From positions 1 to 64,000 of the forward strand of contig FNAW01000003.1 of assembly GCA_900102115.1 (NCBI GenBank): a stretch of DNA of 64,000 nt. The letters are read 5' to 3'. The stretch is from Blastococcus fimeti (GTDB taxonomy: Bacteria; Actinomycetota; Actinomycetes; Mycobacteriales; Geodermatophilaceae). The notes below the pieces were generated by a model. It ran no database searches and was not told the DNA's origin. It saw nothing but the letters and a program-made list of their open reading frames with translations. The translations under genes and the position numbers were made by a program. Positions 9,292 through 17,542 of this stretch are shown piece after piece. Within the stretch, counting starts at the first letter, position 1. Every line of letters starts with the position of its first letter.

Positions 9292-10248
9292 GTGGCCACC
9301 GAGGAGCGGGACGGCGTCGCGCTGAGCAGCCTGGACTCGCCCCTGGGCGACGACCTCGGCGTGACCAAGCGGCAGCTCGTCGACTACCTGGACGCCGTCG
9401 CCGACCGGCTCGTCCCGCACGTCGCCGGCCGGCCGCTGTCGGTCAAGCGGGTACGGCCGGGGCAGCCGCCGTTCATGCAGCGCAACGTGAGCAAGGGCGC
9501 GCCGGACTGGGTGCGCACCGAGCCCATGTGGTCGGAGGGCTCGCACCGGGAGATCCACCAGGTGCTGTGCGACGACCGCCGCACGCTGCTCTGGCTGGGC
9601 AACCAGCGGGCCGTCGAGCTGCACGTTCCCTTCTTCCGCATCGGCGACACCGAGCCCACCGGCCTGGTGCTGGACCTGGATCCGCCGGAGGGCGCCGACT
9701 TCTCCGTCGTCGTCGCCACGGCGCACCTGGTCCGGCGGGCGCTGGAGGGTGCCGGCCTCGCGGGGGCGGTCAAGACCAGCGGGTCCAAGGGCGTGCACGT
9801 CGTCGTCCCCGTGACCGGGTCACCGGGAGAGGACGTCGCCGCCGCGACGCGCGCACTCGCCGCGCGCACCGCCGCCCTCGACCCCGACCTGGCGACCACC
9901 GCCTACCTGCTGGAGGACCGCGAGGGGAGGGTGTTCGTCGACTCCACCCGCTCGGGGCAGGCCACCATCGTGGCGCCGTACAGCCCGCGCCTCCGCCCGG
10001 GGCTGCCGGTCTCCTTCCCCGTGACCTGGGACGCGCTGGACGACGTCCGCCCGGAGGACTTCACCGTGACGACGGCGCCCGGCCTGCTCGGGGACACCGA
10101 CCCCTGGGGGCGCGCGCTGCCCGATCCGCAGCGGCTGCCCGCCGAGCTGGTCGCCGAGGGGCACGCGATCCCGGTCGCGCGGGTGCAGGCCATGCACGAG
10201 GGCAAGCGCCGCAAGCGGGCGGCGGAGCAGAAGGAGGGGAACGCGTGA
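9292..10248 (+). CDS. Stand-alone LigD-type polymerase (primase-polymerase) domain protein
   Basis: A 318-residue archaeo-eukaryotic-primase type polymerase related to the LigD polymerase domain of bacterial non-homologous end joining. Motifs visible are KRVRPGQPPFMQRN near residue 53, the metal-binding DLDP (128-131), SGSKGVHV (163-170, with His169) and a late DSTRSGQATIVAPYSPR that stands for motif III. No ligase or nuclease domain is attached and no Ku gene lies in the window. GTG 9292 was chosen because a CAGCGT box sits seven bases before it; in-frame starts at 9283 and 9256 are alternatives. It sits between the metallo-beta-lactamase-fold gene and rph, an insertion relative to mycobacteria. 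Family is secure. Confidence 0.88.
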   Translation: MATEERDGVALSSLDSPLGDDLGVTKRQLVDYLDAVADRLVPHVAGRPLSVKRVRPGQPPFMQRNVSKGAPDWVRTEPMWSEGSHREIHQVLCDDRRTLLWLGNQRAVELHVPFFRIGDTEPTGLVLDLDPPEGADFSVVVATAHLVRRALEGAGLAGAVKTSGSKGVHVVVPVTGSPGEDVAAATRALAARTAALDPDLATTAYLLEDREGRVFVDSTRSGQATIVAPYSPRLRPGLPVSFPVTWDALDDVRPEDFTVTTAPGLLGDTDPWGRALPDPQRLPAELVAEGHAIPVARVQAMHEGKRRKRAAEQKEGNA

Positions 10249-10279
10249 CCGGCCACGGGTGGGCCGGGCCGATCGACGG

Positions 10280-10774
10280 TCAGTCGAGGCCGAGGTCCCG
10301 CCGGAGCTTCGCGACGTGGCCGGTGGCCTTGACGTTGTAGGACGCCTTCTCGACCAGGCCCTCACCGTCGATGACGAACGTCGAGCGGATCACGCCGACA
10401 ACCTGCTTGCCGTACAGCTTCTTCGGCCCGAACGCGCCGTAGGAGGTGAGCACCTGCTTGTCCTCGTCGGAGACCAGCGTGATGGTCAACTGCTCCTTGT
10501 CCCGGAACCGCATCAGCTTCTCGACCGGGTCGGGGGAGATGCCGATGATGTCCAGGCCCGCCTCGGCGAGGTCCCCGGCGGCGGCGGTGAAGTCCACTGC
10601 CTGGGTGGTGCAGCCCGGGGTCAGCGCCGCCGGGTAGCAGTACACGATGACCCGCCGGCCCCGGTAGGACGACAGGGACACCGGGTTGCCCTCGGCGTCG
10701 GGCAGCGTGAACTCCGGGGCGGGCTCGCCGGGGGTGAGGCGGACGGGTGCCGTGTCGGTGCTGCTGTCGGTCAT
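10280..10774 (-). CDS. bcp: Thioredoxin-dependent peroxiredoxin (Bcp/PrxQ family)
   Basis: Reduces hydrogen peroxide and organic peroxides in the cytoplasm with thioredoxin-type electron donors. The 164-residue protein carries the peroxidatic cysteine in [12 protein letters not shown] (Cys55), with a further Cys46 in IVYCYP. It also has the [18 protein letters not shown] start and [14 protein letters not shown] segment of the Bcp group. ATG 10774 is preferred; an ATG three codons upstream (10783) is possible. The gene is convergent with the polymerase gene. Identity at family level is secure. Confidence 0.93.
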   Translation of the reverse strand: MTDSSTDTAPVRLTPGEPAPEFTLPDAEGNPVSLSSYRGRRVIVYCYPAALTPGCTTQAVDFTAAAGDLAEAGLDIIGISPDPVEKLMRFRDKEQLTITLVSDEDKQVLTSYGAFGPKKLYGKQVVGVIRSTFVIDGEGLVEKASYNVKATGHVAKLRRDLGLD

Positions 10775-10839
10775 GCCCGGCATCCTGCCGTGTCCCGCTG
10801 ACCGGGCTGCAACGGGTGCGCCGTCCCGGAGGGGCGCGG

Positions 10840-11244
10840 TCAGCCGGCCAGGAACGAGAAGCGCACGTGCCGTTGGTGGTTGTCGGTGTTGGTGTCGACG
10901 AGGCAGATCCGCTGCCAGGTGCCCAGCTGCATGCGGCCCTCCAGCACCGGGACCACGGTCTGCGGCGGGACGAAGGCCGGCAGCACGTGGTCGCGACCGT
11001 GGCCGGGGCTGCCGTGCCGGTGCCGCCACCGGTCGTCGCGCGGGAGGAGTTCGTCCAGCTGGGCCAGCAGGTCGTCGTCGCTCCCGGCACCGGTCTCGAT
11101 GAGAGCGATGCCCGCCGTGGCGTGCGGGACGAAGACGTGCAGCAGCCCGTCGACCTCCTGGGCCACGAACTCGGCGCACTCGTCGGTCAGGTCGACGACG
11201 ACGGGCACACCCCCGGTCCGGACCGCACGCAGCTCCGATCTCAT
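10840..11244 (-). CDS. YjbQ/UPF0047 family protein
   Basis: A 134-residue member of the UPF0047 (YjbQ) family, compact trimeric cytoplasmic proteins for which a weak thiamine-phosphate-synthase-like activity has been reported. Family motifs seen are [18 protein letters not shown], the acidic [13 protein letters not shown] stretch, the [16 protein letters not shown]is-rich segment and [20 protein letters not shown] element sits seven bases before the ATG on the minus strand. The gene is divergent from rph, with only 33 bases between the two starts. Family assignment is secure; the physiological role is unknown. Confidence 0.9.
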   Translation of the reverse strand: MRSELRAVRTGGVPVVVDLTDECAEFVAQEVDGLLHVFVPHATAGIALIETGAGSDDDLLAQLDELLPRDDRWRHRHGSPGHGRDHVLPAFVPPQTVVPVLEGRMQLGTWQRICLVDTNTDNHQRHVRFSFLAG

Positions 11245-11277
11245 GGCCGCGATCCTCGCGCACTACTGTCGACTCCC

Positions 11278-12018
11278 GTGAGTGAGTCCAGTTCTCCCGC
11301 CCGCGCCGACGGCCGCTCGGCCGACCAGCTCCGCCCGGTGACCATCACCCGCAACTGGCTCGACCACGCCGAGGGCTCGGTGCTGGTGGAGTTCGGCAAG
11401 ACCCGGGTGCTCTGCGCGGCGAGCGTGACCGAGGGCGTGCCGCGCTGGCGCAAGGGCTCGGGCCTGGGCTGGGTCACCGCCGAGTACTCGATGCTGCCCC
11501 GCGCCACGCACACCCGCAGCGACCGCGAGTCGGTCAAGGGGAAGATCGGCGGCCGCACCCACGAGATCAGCCGGCTGATCGGCCGCTCGCTGCGCGCCTC
11601 GATCGACCTGGGCGCGCTGGGGGAGAACAGCATCGCCATCGACTGCGACGTCCTCCAGGCCGACGGCGGTACCCGAACCGCGGCGATCACCGGCGCCTAC
11701 GTCGCCCTCGCCGACGCCGTCTCCTGGCTGGGCGAGCGCAAGAAGCTGGCCACGAAGGAGCCGCTGATCCAGTCGGTGGCCGCCGTCAGCGTCGGCGTCA
11801 TCGACGGCGAGCCGCGGCTGGACCTGGCCTACGAGGAGGACGTCCGCGCCGGCACCGACATGAACGTGGTGTGCACCGGCGACGGCGGCTTCGTCGAGGT
11901 GCAGGGCACCGCCGAGGGTGCGGTCTTCGACCGGCCCACCCTCGACGCGCTGCTCGACCTCGCCGTCGCCGGGTGCGCCGAGCTGACCCGGCTGCAGGCC
12001 GCCGCGCTCGCGCGATGA
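11278..12018 (+). CDS. rph: Ribonuclease PH
   Basis: Phosphorolytic 3'-to-5' exoribonuclease that trims tRNA 3' ends and structured RNA. The 246-residue protein contains [34 protein letters not shown], the [24 protein letters not shown] phosphate-binding stretch and [19 protein letters not shown], all diagnostic. The GTG start follows a TACTGT box by eight bases, so the message is probably leaderless. It overlaps rdgB by four bases (ATGA), the standard actinobacterial rph-rdgB pair. Identity is secure. Confidence 0.97.
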   Translation: MSESSSPARADGRSADQLRPVTITRNWLDHAEGSVLVEFGKTRVLCAASVTEGVPRWRKGSGLGWVTAEYSMLPRATHTRSDRESVKGKIGGRTHEISRLIGRSLRASIDLGALGENSIAIDCDVLQADGGTRTAAITGAYVALADAVSWLGERKKLATKEPLIQSVAAVSVGVIDGEPRLDLAYEEDVRAGTDMNVVCTGDGGFVEVQGTAEGAVFDRPTLDALLDLAVAGCAELTRLQAAALAR

Positions 12019-12626
12019 GCACCCGGCTCCTGCTGGCCACCCGCAACGCGGGCAAGCTCGCCGAGCTGCAGCGGCTGCTGGTCTCCGCCGTCCCCGGCGT
12101 GGAGGTCGTGGGGCTGGCCGACGTCGAGGAGTACCCGGAGGCGCCCGAGACCGGGGCGACCTTCACCGAGAACGCGCTGCTCAAGGCCCGCGAGGCGGTG
12201 CGGTACACCGGCCTGCCGGCCGTGGCCGACGACTCGGGGCTGACCGTCGACGCGCTCAACGGGATGCCCGGCATCCTCTCGGCGCGCTGGTCGGGCCGGC
12301 ACGGGGACGACGAGGCGAACACCGCGCTGCTGCTGGGCCAGCTGTCCGACGTGCCCGACGGACGCCGGGGCGCGGCGTTCGTGTGCGCCGCGGCCCTGGT
12401 CCTGCCCAGCGGTGCGGAGCGGGTCCTGGAGCGGGAGTGGCGGGGCACCGTGATCCGGGAGAAGCGCGGCAGCCACGGGTTCGGCTACGACCCGGTGTTC
12501 GTGCCCGAGGGCCTGGAGGTCACCTCGGCGCAGCTCTCACCGGGGGAGAAGGACGCACGCAGCCACCGTGGTCAGGCGTTCGCGGCGCTCGTGCCGGTCA
12601 TCGCCGAGGTGCTCGGCGACCGGTGA
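12015..12626 (+). CDS. rdgB: dITP/XTP pyrophosphatase (RdgB/HAM1)
   Basis: Hydrolyses non-canonical purine triphosphates (dITP, XTP) to keep them out of DNA and RNA. The 203-residue protein opens with [13 protein letters not shown], which holds the SxNxxK-type binding motif. It also shows [36 protein letters not shown] and [14 protein letters not shown], all conserved in HAM1 proteins. Its ATG overlaps the rph stop, so it is translationally coupled. A small convergent gene ends four bases downstream. Identity is secure. Confidence 0.96.
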   Translation: MSTRLLLATRNAGKLAELQRLLVSAVPGVEVVGLADVEEYPEAPETGATFTENALLKAREAVRYTGLPAVADDSGLTVDALNGMPGILSARWSGRHGDDEANTALLLGQLSDVPDGRRGAAFVCAAALVLPSGAERVLEREWRGTVIREKRGSHGFGYDPVFVPEGLEVTSAQLSPGEKDARSHRGQAFAALVPVIAEVLGDR

Positions 12627-12629
12627 GGG

Positions 12630-12815
12630 TCAGTCGACGTCGAGGCTGAACCAGTCGACCGCGGCGAGCTCGGCGCGCAGCGCGTCGTAGATCGGCAGGT
12701 CGGCGTCCGGCTCGGCGTGCCGGCCGGGGCGGTCGACGTCGGCGAGGGAGGCGATCGTCTCCGGGGTGTCCTCCGGGGCGCGGTGACGTCCGACGGCGAG
12801 GGCGGCGTTGCTCAT
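12630..12815 (-). CDS. Small acidic hypothetical protein
   Basis: Predicts 61 residues, acidic, with no membrane segment and no recognised domain. The C-terminal half (YDALRAELAAVDWFSLDVD) is helical and Asp/Glu-rich. The start ATG at 12815 was chosen because the in-frame sequence upstream is Arg/Pro-rich and looks non-coding. It ends four bases from rdgB in the convergent direction. I do not recognise the family; the reading frame is plausible from its amino-acid composition but could be spurious. Confidence 0.5.
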   Translation of the reverse strand: MSNAALAVGRHRAPEDTPETIASLADVDRPGRHAEPDADLPIYDALRAELAAVDWFSLDVD

Positions 12816-12933
12816 ACCCGGGAGTTCGGCGCCCCGGCCGCCGCGCCCGAGCGTGCGCCCGGCGGTCTCACCCCGAGGGGTGAGGACGGCACCGGGGAGG
12901 CCGGGGCGCAGGTGGACCGGGCAGAGTGGCGGC

Positions 12934-13851
12934 ATGCAGCTGTTCGTGGACGGGATCCGGCGGCTGCGCTTCGACGACGGGACGCCGGTGACCGCGGCGT
13001 CGGCGCTCGCTCCGCTGGGCGACGGCTGGCTGATCGCGCAGGACGACGCCACGTCCGCAGCCTGGCACCGCCCCGGCTCGGTGACGCCGGTGCGGCTGAT
13101 GGGCCCGGTCGGGGGCTACGACCGGTTCTCCGCACGCGCAGGGACCAAGCACCTCAAGCCCGATCTGGAGGTCGCCTGCCCCGCGGCGGTGGACGGCGAC
13201 CCCGCGGTGCTGCTGCTGGGGTCCGGCTCCTCCGCCCACAGAATGCGCGGGATCCTGGTCCGCCTCGTGGACGGCGTGCCCGCAGCCACGGGGGCCGACC
13301 TCAGCCCGCTCTACGAACGGGTGGCTGCGCGGCTGGGGCTGCCGTTGGACCGGCTGAACCTGGAAGGGGCCGCCCGCCTCGGTGGCCGGGTGCGCTGGTT
13401 CTCCCGCGGCAACCTGGCCACGGGCACCCGGTCGGCCAGCGTCGACCTCCCGCTGGCGGCGCTGGTCGACGCCATCCTCGGCCGGACGGCTTCCGCCGCG
13501 GTGCCGGTGGAGCAGCCGCGCGGGTACGACCTGGGTGAGGTCGACGGCGTGGGTCTGGCGGTCACCGACGCCATCGCGCTGCCGGACGGGCGGGTGATCC
13601 TGAGCGCGGCGGCCGAGGACACCCCGAACGCCGTCGACGACGGTCCGGTGGTCGCCACCGCGCTCGTGCTCGTCGACGACGAGACGGTCGTGGCCGTCGC
13701 GCCGGTGCCCGAGGTCGGCGGTGCGGTGCACAAGATCGAGGGGCTCGCGCTGCGGGTCGTCGAGGGCCGGTCGGTGCACCTGCTGGCGGTCGTGGACGAC
13801 GACGACCCCGACGCGCCCTCGGCCGAGCTGGACCTGCGGCTCGAGCTCTGA
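12934..13851 (+). CDS. Beta-rich hypothetical protein (possible beta-propeller, DUF6929-like)
   Basis: A 305-residue soluble protein with many short beta-strand-like segments ending in Gly/Asp turns (for example GDGWLIAQDD, AVLLLGSGSS, VHKIEGLAL). This suggests a beta-propeller or related fold. No signal peptide, membrane helix or catalytic motif is seen. The ATG lies six bases after a CAGAGT box (12922-12927). Similar actinobacterial proteins are often annotated as DUF6929, but I cannot confirm this. The gene stands alone and is convergent with the GNAT gene. Confidence 0.75.
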   Translation: MQLFVDGIRRLRFDDGTPVTAASALAPLGDGWLIAQDDATSAAWHRPGSVTPVRLMGPVGGYDRFSARAGTKHLKPDLEVACPAAVDGDPAVLLLGSGSSAHRMRGILVRLVDGVPAATGADLSPLYERVAARLGLPLDRLNLEGAARLGGRVRWFSRGNLATGTRSASVDLPLAALVDAILGRTASAAVPVEQPRGYDLGEVDGVGLAVTDAIALPDGRVILSAAAEDTPNAVDDGPVVATALVLVDDETVVAVAPVPEVGGAVHKIEGLALRVVEGRSVHLLAVVDDDDPDAPSAELDLRLEL

Positions 13852-13891
13852 ACCGCGGCGTGCACGCGGCACGGGCGGCCCCGAGCCGGGG

Positions 13892-14440
13892 TCAGTCGCC
13901 GGGCAGCCGCGAGAAGAGCGCGGCGTCGCCGCGGGTTCCGTCCCGGTAGGGCAGGCAGGAGCGGACGATGCCTTCCTCGACGAAGCCCGCACGTCGAGCC
14001 ACCGCCCGCGAGGCCACGTTGCCGACGTCGGCGGACAGGTGCACCCGGTGCGCACCACGGTGCAATGCCCAGTCCGCGAGGGCCCGAGCTGCCTCGGCTG
14101 CATACCCCTGCCCGCGGGCCCAGGGCGCGAGCCAGTAGCCGACAGCAGGGCCGAGCATGCCCTTCGAGAAGTGCAGGCCGGCCGACCCGACGAACCGCCC
14201 GCCGGCTTCGACGGCGGTCGTCAGCGCCCGTCCCTGTGCGCGTCCCGAGACCGTGGTCTGCGTGACGAACTCGACGGCATCTGCCTCGGAGTAGGGCGAC
14301 GGCACGGTCGTCCAGCGCTGGATGTCGGCGTCCTGGCAGGCGCGGTGCACCAGGTCGACGTCCTCGGGCCGGTAGGGACGCAGCACGAGCCGCTCGGTGC
14401 GCACCACTTCCCGTGGCAGGTCGACGAGCGAGAGATCCAT
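13892..14440 (-). CDS. GNAT family N-acetyltransferase (RimJ/RimL type)
   Basis: A 182-residue acetyltransferase. It opens with RTERLVLRPYRPEDVDLVHRA, typical of the RimJ/RimL-like N-acetyltransferase subgroup. The acetyl-CoA loop appears in WARGQGYAAEAARALADWA, and the late strand VGNVASRAVARRAGFVEEG is the conserved C-terminal motif. The substrate (protein N-terminus, antibiotic or metabolite) cannot be told. ATG 14440 was preferred over an upstream in-frame start at 14476 because a CATGCT box lies six bases before it. Family is secure. Confidence 0.88.
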   Translation of the reverse strand: MDLSLVDLPREVVRTERLVLRPYRPEDVDLVHRACQDADIQRWTTVPSPYSEADAVEFVTQTTVSGRAQGRALTTAVEAGGRFVGSAGLHFSKGMLGPAVGYWLAPWARGQGYAAEAARALADWALHRGAHRVHLSADVGNVASRAVARRAGFVEEGIVRSCLPYRDGTRGDAALFSRLPGD

Positions 14441-14515
14441 CGGCGCAGCATGCCCCGGGCCCGGGCGTCGGTCCACCGAGATGCCTCGAGGTCCTCGGCG
14501 CGGGGACCGGGTGGG

Positions 14516-15034
14516 TCACCGGCGCAGCGGTGCCTCCCGTGAGGCGGCCGCGCGGTCGGCGATCGCGAGCGTTCCGCGGGCCAGCAGCACGCCGACGGCG
14601 ACGCCCAGGGTGTTCATCGCCCAGTCGTTGGTGTCGCACGCCCTGCCGATCGCGGGGACCGCCGCCTGGACCGCCTCGATCCCGGCCGACAGCCCGGCGC
14701 CCACCGCGAGCACGGCCCACGGCCGGCGGGCGGCCGGCGTGGCGAAGACGGCCGCCGGCAGCAGGAGCGCGACGTTGGCCAGCAACTCCACCCGGCCGAG
14801 GGCGGGCAGCGCGAACTGGACGGTGCAGCCGCCCGCCGAGGCGCCCTTCCCGCCGGGGAGCAGGGTGAGCGCCAGCACCGGGAGCAGCGAGAGCCCGGTC
14901 AGGACCGTGAGCAACCGGGTGGCCGCGGGTCCGCGGCGGAGCGCGGAGTACCCGACGGCGAGGCAGACCAGCGCGATCCCGAGCAGCGCCCCGGGGACGA
15001 GCGCCGAGTGCTCGAGGAGGAGATCGGTGATCAC
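14516..15034 (-). CDS. VanZ-like membrane protein
   Basis: A 172-residue integral membrane protein with about five hydrophobic helices. The C-terminal segment contains the VanZ signature: Glu in ELLANVALLLPAAVF, GAGLSAGIEAVQAAVP and DTNDWAMNTLGVAVG. In Enterococcus VanZ confers low-level teicoplanin resistance, but most VanZ-domain proteins have unknown roles in the cell envelope. The GTG at 15034 was chosen because it follows a GATGCT box by six bases and begins the hydrophobic part; the upstream in-frame extension to 15178 looks non-coding. Confidence 0.82.
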   Translation of the reverse strand: MITDLLLEHSALVPGALLGIALVCLAVGYSALRRGPAATRLLTVLTGLSLLPVLALTLLPGGKGASAGGCTVQFALPALGRVELLANVALLLPAAVFATPAARRPWAVLAVGAGLSAGIEAVQAAVPAIGRACDTNDWAMNTLGVAVGVLLARGTLAIADRAAASREAPLRR

Positions 15035-15189
15035 CGGGTCAGCATCGCAACCGCCGTGTCGGACCACGCCGTCCACCTCCGGTGCCGCTGCGCGCGTGGC
15101 TGCACACGCCCGGCCGCCGGCAGCGATGAGTCCGACGGCGCAGGCGGGTCTACCGGCGGACGGGACCACCGACCGCACGGGAGCAGACC

Positions 15190-15825
15190 ATGGGCCTCAT
15201 CCACATCGAGATGTTCGCGACCCTCGACCTCGTCGGGCAGGCGCCCGGCGGCCCGGAGGAGGACTCCGAGGGCGGGTTCCCGTTCGGCGGCTGGCAGGCA
15301 CCGCTGCTCGACGAGGTCTCCGGAGCCCAGGTCGCCGCCGCCTACGAGGGCACCGACGCGCTGCTGCTCGGCCGGCGGACCTACGACATCTTCGCGGCCT
15401 ACTGGCCGCACCAGGAGGGGGGCGAGGACGACGACATCGCCACCCTGTTCAACCGCATCCCCAAGTACGTGGCCTCCCGCGGCCGGCCCGAGCTGTCCTG
15501 GGCCGGGTCCGAGCAGCTGGGCCCCGACCTCCCCGCGGCGGTGCGGGAGATCCGCGACAGGCACGAGGACATCAAGGTCGTCGGCAGCCTGGACCTGGTG
15601 CAGACCCTGCTGCGCGAGAAGCTGTTCGACCGGCTGGACCTGTGGCTGCACCCGATCGTGCTCGGTGTCGGCAAGAAGCTGTTCGACGGCGGCGCGGTGC
15701 CCATGAATCTCGAGCTGCTCGAACCGCCCGCGGCCGGCGCGACGGGGACGGTGCTCCTGCGCTACGGCCTGCGCGACGGCGTGCCGGCGACGGGAGACAT
15801 GAGCGCACCGGACCGCGGCGTCTGA
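15190..15825 (+). CDS. Dihydrofolate reductase-like (RibD C-terminal) family protein
   Basis: A 211-residue protein of the RibD C-terminal/DHFR-like reductase family. It opens with IHIEMFATLDLVGQAPGG in place of the usual SLDG start. It then shows DALLLGRRTYDIFAAYWP, KYVASR, the NADPH-binding DIKVVGSLDLVQTLL and LDLWLHPIVLGVGKKLFDG. These small stand-alone reductases are common in actinobacteria and mostly uncharacterised, so a folate or riboflavin role should not be assumed. A tRNA-Leu gene follows on the opposite strand. Family is secure; substrate unknown. Confidence 0.87.
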   Translation: MGLIHIEMFATLDLVGQAPGGPEEDSEGGFPFGGWQAPLLDEVSGAQVAAAYEGTDALLLGRRTYDIFAAYWPHQEGGEDDDIATLFNRIPKYVASRGRPELSWAGSEQLGPDLPAAVREIRDRHEDIKVVGSLDLVQTLLREKLFDRLDLWLHPIVLGVGKKLFDGGAVPMNLELLEPPAAGATGTVLLRYGLRDGVPATGDMSAPDRGV

Positions 15826-15847
15826 CGGCCCGTCCGAGCCGTCGTCG

Positions 15848-15928
15848 TGCGGGAGGCGGGATTCGAACCCGCACGCCCGAAGGCACCAGATCCTAAGTCT
15901 GGCGTGGCTGCCGTTACACCACTCCCGC
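15848..15928 (-). tRNA. tRNA-Leu (anticodon TAG)
   Basis: Read on the minus strand, the 7-bp acceptor stem GCGGGAG pairs with CTCCCGC, with discriminator A. The anticodon stem CCAGA/TCTGG holds the loop CTTAGGA, giving anticodon TAG for CUA codons. A long variable arm (TGCCTTCGGGCG) and a T-arm with GTTCGAATC are present. The long variable arm confirms a class II tRNA such as Leu. CCA is not encoded. Confidence 0.95.
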
Positions 15929-16016
15929 GAGGCCCTGAGAGTCTAGGAGCACCTCGCCCGGAGGACGCCCGGACCGTGGATGGGCCGGGTCGGCCCAGGT
16001 CTGGCAGGCTGTCGGC

Positions 16017-16247
16017 GTGCCTCGCGACCCTCGACAGATCCAGCTGGAGATCGACGCCGCCCGCGAGTCGCTGGCCGCCACGCTGGACCAGCTGACCTAC
16101 CGGGCGAGCCCCACGCGCCTGCGCGCCAAGGGGCAGGAAGCCGTCGTGCGCTGGCTGCAGACGCCTGCCGGCATGGCCGCCGCCGGCGCCGTCGGCCTGT
16201 TCGTGACCTTCGTCGTCGTCCAGCGGGTCCGGCACCGCAACGACTGA
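16017..16247 (+). CDS. DUF3618 family membrane-anchored protein
   Basis: A 76-residue protein of the actinobacterial DUF3618 family. It has an N-terminal amphipathic helix (RQIQLEIDAARESLAATLDQL), which is the conserved family core. One C-terminal transmembrane helix (about residues 51-68, GMAAAGAVGLFVTFVVVQRV) is followed by a short basic tail. The function is unknown; the family often occurs beside phage-shock or peroxiredoxin genes in actinobacteria. The GTG start lies six bases after CAGGCT (16005-16010). DUF427 follows after four bases, so they may be cotranscribed. Confidence 0.85.
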   Translation: MPRDPRQIQLEIDAARESLAATLDQLTYRASPTRLRAKGQEAVVRWLQTPAGMAAAGAVGLFVTFVVVQRVRHRND

Positions 16248-16251
16248 TCCG

Positions 16252-16746
16252 GTGCCGGTGCGTCGCGATCCCGTCGGTCCCGGCCAGGAGTCCGTCTGGG
16301 ACTACCCCCGGCCGCCGTCGGCCGAGGTGGTGGACCGGCACGTCGTCGTCGAGCTCGGCGGGCAGGTGCTCGGCGAGACGCGGCGGGCGATCCGCGTCTG
16401 CGAGACCAGCCACCCCCCGACGTACTACCTGCCCCGGGCCGACCTCGCGCCCGGCCTGCTCGAGCGGGCCCCGGGCGGGTCCTGGTGCGAGTGGAAGGGC
16501 GCGGCCACCTACTGGGACGCCGTCGTGGGCGGCCGCCGAATCGCCGAGGTCGGCTGGTCCTACGAGCAGCCGACCCCGGGGTTCGAGCACCTGGCCGGCG
16601 CCGTCGCGTTCTACCCGGCGCGGGTCGACCGGGCCACGGTGGACGGCGAGGTCGTCCGCCCGCAGCCGGGGGAGTACTACGGCGGCTGGATCACCGACGA
16701 CGTCGTCGGACCGTTCAAGGGCGCGCCCGGCACGCTGGGCTGGTGA
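16252..16746 (+). CDS. DUF427 domain protein
   Basis: A 164-residue protein of the DUF427 family. Recognised features are ESVWDYPRPPSAE, the ETSHPPTYYLPRADL strand, WCEWKGAATYWDAVV and the aromatic AVAFYPARVD end of the domain. DUF427 proteins form a small beta-barrel-like fold and have no established biochemical role. No signal peptide or membrane helix is present. It is close behind the DUF3618 gene and convergent with the TetR gene. Family is secure. Confidence 0.88.
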   Translation: MPVRRDPVGPGQESVWDYPRPPSAEVVDRHVVVELGGQVLGETRRAIRVCETSHPPTYYLPRADLAPGLLERAPGGSWCEWKGAATYWDAVVGGRRIAEVGWSYEQPTPGFEHLAGAVAFYPARVDRATVDGEVVRPQPGEYYGGWITDDVVGPFKGAPGTLGW

Positions 16747-16767
16747 GCCGTACCGGGCGCGCTGAGC

Positions 16768-17406
16768 TCAGATCCTGGCCCCGCCGGCCCGGAGCACCGG
16801 GAGCGCCACCGTGTCGACGACCGCGTCGGCGAAGGCATCGTCGACCGGCTCGCCGCTGACCAGCCAGCGCTGGACGATCGGAGCGCCGATGGCCTCGGCG
16901 ATCAGCGAGCCCGACAGGCCCTCCTGGATCTCGCCCCGCTCCTCCGCGCGCGCCCACATGTCGTCGAAGGCCGTGCGCCACACGGCCACGGGGCCGCCAC
17001 GGAACGCCTCGGCCAGCGCCGGGTGGTGCTGCATCGACGAGAGGAGCGCCTGGGTGGCCGCACCTGCCGGGCTGTTGACCAGTGACGCCAGCGCGCGCAG
17101 CAGGACGCGCAGGTCGCCCTCGAGCGAGCCGGTGTCGGCGGTCTCGGCGGCGACGGTGGCGGCGGCCTCGGCGGCGTTCAGGTCGGAGACCGTGTCGACG
17201 ACCAGCTCCTCCTTGGTGCGCCAGCGCCGGTAGATCGTCGCCTTGCCGACACCGGCCTCGGAGGCGACGGCGTCCATGGTGAGCGCGCCGTAGCCGACAT
17301 CGGCCAGCAGGCGCAGGATCGCGGCCCGGATGACGCCGTCGCGGCTCGGGTCGCGCGGGCGGCCGCCGCGGCTGGGACGTGTTTCGGGATCAGAGAGAAC
17401 GGCCAT
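16768..17406 (-). CDS. TetR family transcriptional regulator
   Basis: A 212-residue one-component repressor. The N-terminal DNA-binding domain spans about residues 20-70 and contains the helix-turn-helix ALTMDAVASEAGVGKATIYRRWRTKEELV. The rest is the ligand-binding and dimerisation domain (TetR_C type). A TAAGGT box (minus strand, 17414-17419) is seven bases before the ATG, and a near-palindrome GACTTGAGTC sits just upstream, a candidate autoregulatory site. The target may be its own gene or the divergent EAL gene, 137 bases away. The ligand is unknown. Confidence 0.92.
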   Translation of the reverse strand: MAVLSDPETRPSRGGRPRDPSRDGVIRAAILRLLADVGYGALTMDAVASEAGVGKATIYRRWRTKEELVVDTVSDLNAAEAAATVAAETADTGSLEGDLRVLLRALASLVNSPAGAATQALLSSMQHHPALAEAFRGGPVAVWRTAFDDMWARAEERGEIQEGLSGSLIAEAIGAPIVQRWLVSGEPVDDAFADAVVDTVALPVLRAGGARI

Positions 17407-17413
17407 GACCGTA

Positions 17414-17430
17414 ACCTTAGGGACTCAAGT
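17414..17430 (-). promoter_or_regulatory. Promoter and possible operator of the TetR gene
   Basis: On the minus strand TAAGGT (17414-17419) lies seven bases before the ATG. Immediately upstream is GACTTGAGTC, whose 4-base arms GACT/AGTC form a short imperfect palindrome within the promoter spacer. This is a reasonable site for autorepression, but the match is short. Confidence 0.4.
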
Positions 17431-17542
17431 CTCGGAACTGCGACAAGATCGCCTGTGAGTCGGCTGGTAGTCACCCGGTAGAGCTCGGCGGCTGCGCCGC
17501 GTGCCTCCTGCGCTATCGCCCGCAGTCGGTCATCCTGGCGAC

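Noticed and set aside
13876..13891. Short hairpin CCCCG-AGC-CGGGG before the GNAT gene end
   Set aside because: Only five base pairs, which is common by chance in DNA this rich in G and C.
15848..15928. tRNA-Leu as an attachment site of a mobile element
   Set aside because: No integrase, direct repeat of the tRNA end or foreign-looking gene block was found next to it.
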